A DNA stretch of 64,000 nucleotides. Source: Streptomyces sp. TG1A-8 (GTDB taxonomy: Bacteria; Actinomycetota; Actinomycetes; Streptomycetales; Streptomycetaceae). The position numbers were made by a program, and so were the translations under genes. The stretch spans positions 4,216,001 through 4,280,000 of the forward strand of contig NZ_JASTLB010000001.1 of assembly GCF_030499535.1 (NCBI RefSeq), given 5' to 3'. Position 1 is the stretch's first letter. Every line of letters starts with the position of its first letter. Under the pieces are notes generated by a model. The model had not been told where the DNA came from. It worked only from the letters and a program-made list of their open reading frames with translations, and did no database searches. Shown here in pieces: positions 57,570 through 64,000 of the stretch.

Positions 57570-57595
57570 GCCCGGCACGGGGCCGGTGGCCCCCG

Positions 57596-57617
57596 GCGGG
57601 GCGGTGAGCCGCCCCGC
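57596..57617. terminator. Hairpin between the nuclease and the lipoprotein remnant
   Basis: Arms GCGGGGCGG / CCGCCCCGC around TGAG, located between convergent genes and possibly serving both. Confidence 0.65.
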
Positions 57618-57625
57618 ACCCCGTC

Positions 57626-57985
57626 TCAGCCGCCGAGCGCGTCCAGGTCGATCACCCTTCCGGCGGGCGCCTTCGCGGGCACCGGCTTCTGGTAGTCGCC
57701 GAAGGCCAGGTGCACCGGCTCCTCGGCGCCGGACGCGCTGTCCACCCGCAGCAGGTACGGCTTGCCCACGGTCGCCACGTACAGCGTGTAGCGGTCCTTG
57801 CCGTCCTTCTCGTGCAGCACGATCGCCGGGGTGCCGTCGAGGGTGGTGGTCCCGCCGCGGGTGGCGTCCGAGCTGACGTCGTCCGCGCCGGCCAGCACCG
57901 AGTCCAGGTCGCAGAAGCCCGCGATGTCCTTGGCGTCCTGGCCCTTCACCGCCATCTTGGCCCACTTCCCGGCCAGCATCGCCAC
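57626..57985 (-). pseudogene. C-terminal remnant of a Streptomyces lipoprotein
   Basis: About 119 residues matching the C-terminal half of LppX-like actinomycete lipoproteins (GKWAKMAVKGQDAKDIAGFC, then TLDGTPAIVLHEKDGKDRYTLYVAT, GKPYLLRV and a FGDYQKPVPAKAP end). The signal peptide, lipobox and first half are missing. The frame stops being protein-like at about 57985, exactly where the methylase fragment on the other strand begins. Without its signal sequence it cannot be a functional lipoprotein. Assembly error is an alternative. Confidence 0.75.
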
Positions 57986-57987
57986 AC

Positions 57988-59142
57988 GACCCGCGCTGGG
58001 AGTACGGCTCCCCGGCGCGCACCGAGTCCGAGCTGGCGTGGGTGCAGCACGCGCTGGCCCGGCTCGCGGCCGGCGGCACCGCCGTCCTGCTGATGCCGCC
58101 GGCCGCCGCCTCCCGCCGTTCCGGGCGCCGGATCCGCGCCGACCTGCTGCGCCGGGGCGCGCTCAGGGCCGTGGTCGCCCTGCCGGTCGGGGCGGCGGCG
58201 CCGCACAACATCCCGCTGCACCTGTGGGTGCTGCGGCGCCCGGACCGGACGCCCGCGGCGCCCGAGGTGCTGCTCGCCGACACCGGGCGGTTCGCCGGGG
58301 AGGCGCGCGGCGGTCCGGACTGGCGGTCGGTGCGGGACGCCGTCCTCGACGCCTGGCACGCCTTCGCCCGCGCCGGCCGGCTGGCGGAGCGTCCGGGGCT
58401 GGCCCGTTCCGTGCCGGTCATCGACCTGCTGGACGACGACGTGGACCTGGCGCCCGCCCGCCACCTGCCGCCCCCGGCCGCCGGCGGCGCCGAGGCGCTC
58501 GCGGCGGTGCGCGAGCGCCTCGGCGCGACGCTGCGCCTGGCCGCCGACCTCACCCCGCCCCCCGCCGGCCCGGCGCAGCCCGCCCGCTGGCCGCTCACCA
58601 CCGTCGGCGAACTCGCGCGCGGCGGAGCCCTGGTGCTGCGCACCGGCGGGAACGGCGGCCGCGCGCGCGTGCCCCTGCTCACCGACCACGACGTCCTGGC
58701 CGGGACGGCGCCGTCCGGGACGCTGCCCGAGGGCGACGAGGAGGCCGTGCTGACGGTGCCGGGCGACGTGGTCGTGCCGGTGCTCGGTGGCGGCTCCACG
58801 GCGCGCGTGGTCGACGACGCGACGGCGGGCGCCGCGCTGGGGCGCAACCTCGTGCTGCTGCGCCCGGACCCCGCGGCGCTCGACCCGTGGTTCCTCGCCG
58901 GCTTCCTGCGCGGCACCGCCAACCACCGGCAGGCCAGCAGCTACGCCTCCACCGCCACCCGCCTGGACGTGCGCCGCCTCCAGCTGCCCCGCCTGCCGCT
59001 GGCCGACCAGCGGCGCTACGGCGCGCGCTTCCGCGCCCTGGACGAGTTCGAGCGGGCGCTGCGCCACGCGGGCCGGCTCGGGGAGCAGCTCGTGCGCGGG
59101 ATGTACGACGGACTCACGGAGGGCACCGTCGCGCCCGGTTGA
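57988..59142 (+). pseudogene. C-terminal remnant of an N6-adenine DNA methylase (HsdM-like)
   Basis: The frame starts inside a domain (DPRWEYGSPARTESELAWVQ) just past the usual NPPF/NPPW catalytic segment and continues with HALARLAAGGTAVLLMPPAA and RADLLRRGALRAVVALP, then a specificity-like C-terminal half ending LVRGMYDGLTEGT. The SAM-binding and catalytic N-terminal part, about 300 or more residues, is absent. A GTG at 58042 could start a fragment of 366 residues, but it would be catalytically dead. Head-to-head with the truncated lipoprotein gene. Confidence 0.78.
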
Positions 59143-59152
59143 CCCGGGGGCC

Positions 59153-59189
59153 CGGACAACGGTTCGGTACAACCCGAACCGGTTGTCCG
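59153..59189 (+). terminator. Hairpin after the methylase remnant
   Basis: Arms CGGACAACGGTTCGG and CCGAACCGGTTGTCCG (one bulged G), loop of six bases, 11 bases after the stop codon. Confidence 0.75.
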
Positions 59190-59291
59190 CGCCGGGCCAT
59201 ATGCTCGATGCGACCACCGTGCGGGCGGTGCCGCCCGACCGGGAGCACGCCGGGCGGACACGCACGCCCATTCCAGGCATCAGGAGCAACC

Positions 59292-59969
59292 ATGCGAGGC
59301 CACGGCTACGCACCGCCGGTGAAGCAGCCGCCGCACACCGCGGTGCTGGTCTTCCTGCGCGTGCTGTTTGTGGCGGTCGGGGTCTGCAGCATCGGCTTCC
59401 TGACCTGGGTGATGCTGCTGCGGCTGGCCGTCGTCACGCGCAGGTCGCTGGACTGGGGCCTGTTCGTGGCGGTGCTGGCGGCCGACGTCCTCAGCATCGT
59501 GCTGCTGGGCAGCGAATCCGGTGAGGAGATCCACACCCCCGGTGGCTACCTGGGCCTGTTCCTGCTGCTCGGCACCCTGGTGGCGGCGGGCGTGTACTAC
59601 CTGGTGGTGGACGTCCGCCACTTCGGGCAGCGGCAGCGGGCCCACGCGGCACCCGGACCGGCGGCGTACGGCTACCCGGGCCACGCGGCCGCGTTCGCCG
59701 CACCGGCCGTACGGAGCGCGCACACGGGCCCGGCCGTCCCCGTGCCCCCGGCCCCGCACACCCCGCCCCCGCACGCCCGGCCCCCGATGGCGCACACCCC
59801 CGTCCCCCGGCCGCCGCTGACCGCCCCGCCGCAGCGTCCCGCGCCCGCCCGCATCGACCAGGTGCGGGCCGAACTGGACGAGCTGAGCGACTACCTGCGC
59901 AAGCACGAGGGCCACCGGGACGGGCAGCACGACGGCAGGCGGGACGCCGGTCACGAGGGCGGAAGGTGA
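59292..59969 (+). CDS. Membrane protein of unknown function, coupled to a Ser/Thr kinase
   Basis: 225 residues. Three membrane segments (about 18-110; VLVFLRVLFVAVGVCSIGFL, then LFVAVLAADVLSIVLLG and LGLFLLLGTLVAAGVYYLVV) are followed by a Pro/Ala/His-rich cytoplasmic part and a short C-terminal helix (RIDQVRAELDELSDYLRKHE). ATG at 59292 with CAGGAG upstream. Its stop overlaps the kinase start (GTGA), so the two are translated together and this protein may be the kinase's membrane partner or substrate. Confidence 0.85.
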   Translation: MRGHGYAPPVKQPPHTAVLVFLRVLFVAVGVCSIGFLTWVMLLRLAVVTRRSLDWGLFVAVLAADVLSIVLLGSESGEEIHTPGGYLGLFLLLGTLVAAGVYYLVVDVRHFGQRQRAHAAPGPAAYGYPGHAAAFAAPAVRSAHTGPAVPVPPAPHTPPPHARPPMAHTPVPRPPLTAPPQRPAPARIDQVRAELDELSDYLRKHEGHRDGQHDGRRDAGHEGGR

Positions 59970-61501
59970 GCGTGGCGACGGGACGTGTCGTCGCCGCCCG
60001 TTACGAGCTGTCCACGCTCATCGGCCAGGGCGGCATGGGCCAGGTCTGGACGGCGTACGACCAGCGGCTCGACCGGCGGGTGGCGGTGAAGCTGCTGCGC
60101 CCGGACAAGGTGGCCGGGCAGGAGGCGGACGAACTGCGCCGCCGCTTCGTGCGCGAGTGCCGGGTGACCGCCCAGGTCGACCACCCCGGCCTGGTCACGG
60201 TGCACGACGCGGGCAGCGAGGGCGAGGAGCTGTTCCTCGTCATGCAGTACGTCGACGGCGCCGACCTCTCCGACCACCTCGCCGAGCACGACCCGTACCC
60301 GTGGCAGTGGGCGGTCGCGGTCGCCGCTCAACTGTGCGCCGTGCTGAGCGCCGTGCACGCCGTGCCGATCGTCCACCGCGACCTCAAGCCGCGCAACGTC
60401 ATGGTGAAGCAGGACGGCACCCTCACCGTCCTCGACCTGGGCGTGGCCTCCGTGATGGACTCCGACACCACCCGGCTCACCCACACCGGATCCCCCATCG
60501 GCTCGCCCGCCTACATGGCGCCCGAGCAGGCGATGGGCGGCGCCGTCGGCCCGTACACCGACCTGTACGCGCTCGGTGTCCTGCTGCACGAACTGCTCAG
60601 CGGTGACGTGCCGTTCGCCGGTTCCACGGCGCTCGGCGTGCTGCACCGGCACCTGTACGAACCGCCGCTGCCCGTGCGCCGCGTCCGCCCCGAGGTGCCC
60701 GAGGCCCTCGAAGGGCTGGTGCTGCGCCTGCTCGCCAAGGACCCGCAGCACCGTCCGGCCTCCGCGCAGGAGGTGTACGAGCACCTGGCGCTGCTGCTGC
60801 CCGCGCGCGGCATGCCCACGGGTGCCCCCCTGGACCCCACGCGCCCCTTCCTGCGCCCGCACGCCCCCTGGCCGGACCGCGCCCGGACCCCCGCGCCGCA
60901 GCCCGCCCCGGTCGCGCCGGTGCCGCCCGGGGCCGGCAAGCCCGACGTCGCCGCGGCCGTGGACGAGGTCAAGCGGCTGCTCGGGGAGGGCCGGATCACC
61001 CAGGCCGTGGACATCCTCGGCGCGATCCTGCCGGTCGCGGCCGACCGGCACGGCGAGCACTCCCCGGTCGTGCGCACCCTGCGCAAGCAGTACGCGGCGA
61101 CCCTCCTGGACGACGGCCAGTACCGGCGCGCACTGCCCGAACTGCGCCGCCTCGCCGACGAGCGCGCCGCCGAGGCCGGCCAGGCCGACCCGCAGTCCCT
61201 GCGCCACCGCTACGAGGCCGCCCAGTGCCTGGAGCAGCTCGGCGAACCGGCGGCGGCGCTCGCCGAGTACCGGGCGCTGCTGCCGTACTACGAGAACCAG
61301 TACGTCTCCGGTGACCCGCAGCTCGCCCACGACGTGCGCCGCCGCATCGGCCACCTGCTGCTCGCCCTCGGTGACCGGCCGGCCGCGCACGACACGCTCG
61401 CGCGCCTGGTGATGGACGTCGAGCGCCTGCACGGCCCCGGCCACCCGCTGGCCGAGGAGGTCCGCCGCACCCTGCACTGGCTGGGGCAGGTGCGCGGCTA
61501 G
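59966..61501 (+). CDS. Cytoplasmic Ser/Thr protein kinase (PknB type) with TPR-like C-terminus
   Basis: 511 residues. Kinase domain (13-275): GQGGMGQVW glycine loop, K42, H137-R-D139 in VHRDLKPRNVMV, D157-L-G159 replacing DFG (a common actinomycete variant), and APEQ. No membrane span or PASTA domain; instead the C-terminal part (about 325-511) has helical repeats of TPR type (KQYAATLLDDGQYRRALPELRRL, LEQLGEPAAALAEYRALLPYY). GTG at 59966 overlaps the preceding membrane-protein gene. Confidence 0.92.
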   Translation: MSVATGRVVAARYELSTLIGQGGMGQVWTAYDQRLDRRVAVKLLRPDKVAGQEADELRRRFVRECRVTAQVDHPGLVTVHDAGSEGEELFLVMQYVDGADLSDHLAEHDPYPWQWAVAVAAQLCAVLSAVHAVPIVHRDLKPRNVMVKQDGTLTVLDLGVASVMDSDTTRLTHTGSPIGSPAYMAPEQAMGGAVGPYTDLYALGVLLHELLSGDVPFAGSTALGVLHRHLYEPPLPVRRVRPEVPEALEGLVLRLLAKDPQHRPASAQEVYEHLALLLPARGMPTGAPLDPTRPFLRPHAPWPDRARTPAPQPAPVAPVPPGAGKPDVAAAVDEVKRLLGEGRITQAVDILGAILPVAADRHGEHSPVVRTLRKQYAATLLDDGQYRRALPELRRLADERAAEAGQADPQSLRHRYEAAQCLEQLGEPAAALAEYRALLPYYENQYVSGDPQLAHDVRRRIGHLLLALGDRPAAHDTLARLVMDVERLHGPGHPLAEEVRRTLHWLGQVRG

Positions 61502-61838
61502 GGCCGTGGCGCCGGGTCCTTGGCGTTCACCGGGCCGTTCCCGTGGCCCTGGCGGCCGGAGTTCCCCGGCGGCGGACACACGCCGGACACGTTGCGCCTC
61601 GTTCCGCCGGGCAGGACGGACCAGGGGCGGGGTCCACGGCCGGACACCGGTGGTCCGGGAAGCGCGGGCACGTCACGTGGGCGGTGGCCGGCGCGGCCGT
61701 CGTCGCCGGGGTGACGCGGCGGTGCCCGAAGTCGTGCTGAATCGTTGGTCGAATGGGTTGGCCAGAGCCGGGCCGCTGCCTACCATCGATCATCGCAAGA
61801 CTTTGTGCACCGCCGCACAATCTCCTCAGGAGGTCCCC
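61502..61838. other. Intergenic region upstream of the SurA-like gene
   Basis: 337 bases, no supported gene. The distal part contains the promoter listed separately and the AGGAGGT site before the TTG start. Confidence 0.55.
61758..61786 (+). promoter_or_regulatory. Probable sigma-HrdB promoter of the SurA-like gene
   Basis: TTGGCC (-35), 17-base spacer, TACCAT (-10); predicted start near 61793, giving a leader of about 46 bases with a strong AGGAGGT. Confidence 0.55.
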
Positions 61839-62486
61839 TTGCACCGCCGCCGTAGCACCGCGTTCGTCCTCACCGCCGCGATCGCCGCAGCGGCCCCCCT
61901 CCTCACCGCCTGCGGGAACGACGCGCACCCCGGCGCCGCGGCCGTCGTCGGCGGCCAGCGGATTACGGTCTCCGAGCTGGAGAACCGGGTGAACGAGGTG
62001 CGCCGGGCGCAGCGGGCCGCGGTGGCCGACGACACCCAGTACCAGCAGGTCCTCGCCTCCACCGGCAGCCTGACCCGCGACACCCTGCACAACATGGTCC
62101 TGGACCGGGTGCTGCACCGCGCCGCGCGCGACGAGGGCGTCACGGTCACCCGCAAGGAGGTCCAGCAGATGCGCACCGGTCTGGAGCAGCAGGCCGGCGG
62201 CGCCAAGGGGCTGGAGACGGCCTGGCTGCAGAAGTACGGCATCGCACCCGGGCGCCTGGAGGACAACCTGCGCCTCCAGCTGGAGGCGCAGAAGCTCGCC
62301 ACGAAGCTCGGCACCGACACCACCCAGCCCGCGTTCTGGAAGGCCCTGTCCAAGGCCTCCGGCGAACTCCACGTCGACCTGAACCCGCGCTACGGCTCCT
62401 GGGACGTGCAGAAGAGCAGCCGCGTGGACGCGAAGACACCGTGGGTGCGGGAGGTCACGGCGACGGGAGCGCAGCAGCCGGCGTAG
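61839..62486 (+). CDS. SurA-N-type foldase lipoprotein with a TTG start
   Basis: 215 residues. The start is TTG, five bases after a perfect AGGAGGT; no in-frame ATG or GTG gives a proper signal peptide, so TTG is preferred. A basic n-region (HRRR), hydrophobic core and lipobox LLTAC25 predict a lipoprotein. The mature part resembles the SurA N-terminal domain (VVGGQRITVSELENRVNEVR, MVLDRVLHRAARDEGVTVT), a chaperone fold for secreted proteins. No PPIase domain follows. Upstream of mazG. Confidence 0.85.
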   Translation: MHRRRSTAFVLTAAIAAAAPLLTACGNDAHPGAAAVVGGQRITVSELENRVNEVRRAQRAAVADDTQYQQVLASTGSLTRDTLHNMVLDRVLHRAARDEGVTVTRKEVQQMRTGLEQQAGGAKGLETAWLQKYGIAPGRLEDNLRLQLEAQKLATKLGTDTTQPAFWKALSKASGELHVDLNPRYGSWDVQKSSRVDAKTPWVREVTATGAQQPA

Positions 62487-62595
62487 CGGACGGGCCGCGG
62501 GCAGGGCGGGGGCAGGCTGGCACGGTGCCGGTCATACGGTCATACGGCATCCCCGCCCCTGTGGACAACCGATCCCGTCCGTCCGCGCCGTGGGT

Positions 62596-62601
62596 TACGT
62601 T
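62596..62601 (+). promoter_or_regulatory. -10 hexamer of a leaderless mazG promoter
   Basis: TACGTT, six bases, then the GTG of mazG. Confidence 0.55.
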
Positions 62602-62607
62602 CGGACG

Positions 62608-63621
62608 GTGAACGCAACCAGCCCCGAAGCCGCCGTCCCCGAGGCCGGTCCCGGCCGCATCGTCCTGCTCACCACCAGCCACCGCGTCGCACCCGGCCTG
62701 CTGTCCTGGCCCGCCTGGCAGGCGCTGCGCGCGGCCGACGCCGTGCTGTGCGCGGACGGCGCGCATCCGCAGCTGCCGTATCTGCGGGAGGCCGGGGCCG
62801 CCGTCCGCGAGGCGTCGCCCACCGCGCGGGAGCTGGTCGACGCCTGCGCGGGCGGGCGCACGGTGGTGGTCGTGGCCACGGGTGAGGGCGAGCCCGCCCT
62901 CACCGACGGCCTGGCCCGCCTGGCCGGCTCCGGCCGCGTGCGGATGCCGGATCTGGAACTGCTGCCGGCCTCCTACGACCTGCCCGGCGCCCGCCTCCTG
63001 GACCTGGTCCAGGTCATGGACCGCATCCGTGCCGAGTGCCCCTGGTCATCCCGGCAGACCCACCGGGGACTGGCGAAGTACGGCATCGAGGAGGCGTACG
63101 AACTCGTCGAGGCGATCGAGGCCGGCGACCGCGACGAACTGCGGGAGGAGCTGGGCGACGTCCTGCTCCAGGTCGTCTTCCACTCCCGCATCGCCGAGGA
63201 GGACCCTGAGGCGCCGTTCTCCGTCGACGACGTGGCCGGCGGCATCGTCGCCAAGCTGGTCCACCGCCACCCGCACGTCTTCGGCGACGAGAGGGCCGAG
63301 ACGCCGGAGGACGTCAAGGAGCACTGGCTGCGGACCAAGGCCGAGGAGAAGCGGCGCGGCTCGGTCACCGAAGGCGTCCCCCTCGGCCAGCCCGGACTCG
63401 CCCTCACCGCCAAGCTCGCCTTCCGCGCCCGCACGGCCGGCCTGGACGTCCCGCTCCCGCGGGGCGAGGGCATCGGCTACGAACTGCTGGCCCTGGCGGC
63501 GCGGGCCGAGGCGGAGGGTGTGGACCCGGAGGCGGCCCTGCGGGCGGCGGCCCGGGTCTACCGGGACGCGATACGGGCGGTGGAGGCGGAAGGAAAGGAC
63601 GGCACGGCGGCCGCGCAGTAG
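62608..63621 (+). CDS. mazG: MazG-family nucleoside triphosphate pyrophosphohydrolase
   Basis: 337 residues. The MazG domain (about 140-250) shows LDLVQVMDRIRAECPWSSRQTH, KYGIEEAYELVEAI and EELGDVLLQVVFHSRIAEE, whose Glu/Asp residues bind Mg2+ for NTP/dNTP hydrolysis. The first 125 residues (IVLLTTSHRVAPGLLSWPAW onward) resemble a degenerate tetrapyrrole-methylase domain, as in the YabN-type fusion proteins. GTG at 62608 lies seven bases after TACGTT, so the mRNA is probably leaderless; an ATG-less extension upstream is not needed. Role: removing non-canonical nucleotides. Confidence 0.9.
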   Translation: MNATSPEAAVPEAGPGRIVLLTTSHRVAPGLLSWPAWQALRAADAVLCADGAHPQLPYLREAGAAVREASPTARELVDACAGGRTVVVVATGEGEPALTDGLARLAGSGRVRMPDLELLPASYDLPGARLLDLVQVMDRIRAECPWSSRQTHRGLAKYGIEEAYELVEAIEAGDRDELREELGDVLLQVVFHSRIAEEDPEAPFSVDDVAGGIVAKLVHRHPHVFGDERAETPEDVKEHWLRTKAEEKRRGSVTEGVPLGQPGLALTAKLAFRARTAGLDVPLPRGEGIGYELLALAARAEAEGVDPEAALRAAARVYRDAIRAVEAEGKDGTAAAQ

Positions 63622-63715
63622 TTAAGGAGGGGCACCGCGGCGGAGCGGCGGGAGCGGCACCGCGACACGGAGCCGGCCGACTCCTCGAAGGGCGCGGCGG
63701 ACCGCAACGGAACGC

Positions 63716-63750
63716 GGGGCGTCCCGCACAGCCACGGTGCGGGACGCCCC
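63716..63750. terminator. Hairpin between mazG and the P450 gene
   Basis: Perfect 14-bp arms GGGGCGTCCCGCAC / GTGCGGGACGCCCC around AGCCACG. Confidence 0.8.
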
Positions 63751-63813
63751 GGAGCGCCGGAGCGCGGTGTCCGCCGGCCCCGGTCCCCGTGAGGCGCGCC
63801 GCGGCGGGCCCGA

Positions 63814-63819
63814 TACCGT
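63814..63819 (+). promoter_or_regulatory. -10 hexamer of a leaderless P450 promoter
   Basis: TACCGT, six bases, then the GTG of the P450 gene; no ribosome-binding site besides the G-run. Confidence 0.5.
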
Positions 63820-63825
63820 CGGGGG

Positions 63826-64000
63826 GTGACCGACCAGCCCCACCCCCCGACGGCCGACGACTCCGCCCCCGCCCTGTTCACCTGGGAGTTCGCCGCCAAC
63901 CCCTACCCCGCCTACGCCTGGCTGAGGGAGCACGCCCCGGTGCACCGGACGCGGCTGCCCAGCGGGGTCGAGGCATGGCTGGTCACCCGGTACGGCGACG
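63826..64000 (+). CDS. Cytochrome P450 (partial, N-terminal 58 residues)
   Basis: GTG at 63826 opens MTDQPHPPTADD, then FTWEFAANPYPAYAWLREHAPVH in the visible part and AWLVTRYGD, the typical start of bacterial class I P450s (NPYPxYxxLRExxPV followed by the WxVTRYxD strand). The heme-binding Cys region lies outside the window, so substrate and subfamily are open. Confidence 0.85.
   Translation, partial: MTDQPHPPTADDSAPALFTWEFAANPYPAYAWLREHAPVHRTRLPSGVEAWLVTRYGD

Overview
The window is a stretch of a Streptomyces chromosome. Base composition is roughly 73% GC, codons end almost always in G or C, and many starts are GTG. The gene content is actinomycete-specific: an SsgA-like sporulation protein, an RpfB-type resuscitation factor, protein O-mannosyltransferase, galTEK and DivIVA-like coiled coils. 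From memory the order follows the conserved core region of S. coelicolor that carries ssgE, pmt, rpfB, galTEK, ppc, glmU and mfd; no database was consulted.

Layout. 1-271: start of a serine hydrolase. 382-2949: an ECF-type Ni/Co transporter (cbiM-Q-O) behind a candidate nickel-regulator box and an apparently leaderless promoter. 3.1-8.9 kb: ssgE, two tandem MecA_N-type penicillin-binding proteins, pmt. 8.9-16.9 kb: housekeeping genes rsmI, a zinc-ribbon protein, tatD, rpfB, rsmA, ispE and an ABC-F ATPase. 17.2-21.7 kb: two tandem membrane-anchored beta-propeller proteins and an atypical response regulator. 21.8-27.3 kb: a sodium/sugar symporter divergent from galT-galE-galK. 27.3-30.3 kb: a small regulator/enzyme group in which a GNAT gene and a marR gene each carry an apparent one-base frameshift. 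30.3-35.0 kb: fatty-acid desaturase with its TetR regulator, divergent from ppc. 35.3-40.5 kb: pth, rplY, prs, glmU, a tRNA-Gln and, touching it, an HTH/endonuclease-like gene.

40.6-48.6 kb is the most unusual part. After an orphan sensor kinase come two divergent transcription units: deaminase + SUKH-3, and a WHH-nuclease/SUKH-1 fusion + a 995-residue protein joining an Imm35-like domain, a collagen-like linker, a deaminase-like domain and SUKH-4. These families are known from secreted polymorphic toxins and their immunity proteins, but none of these four proteins has a secretion signal, and toxin and immunity modules are fused in single chains. A DivIVA-like coiled-coil gene follows.

49.2-64 kb: a MacB/FtsX-type exporter, mfd, a 23-bp tandem repeat, a secreted HNH lipoprotein, two head-to-head truncated genes (lipoprotein and N6-DNA methylase) that look like the scar of a deletion, a membrane protein + Ser/Thr kinase pair, a SurA-like lipoprotein with a TTG start, a MazG-family pyrophosphohydrolase and the start of a cytochrome P450.

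A recurring feature is a TANNNT hexamer ending seven bases before the start codon (cbiM, pmt, tatD, rsmA, the sensor kinase, mazG, P450), the pattern expected of leaderless transcripts. Several intergenic gaps contain long perfect hairpins of terminator type.
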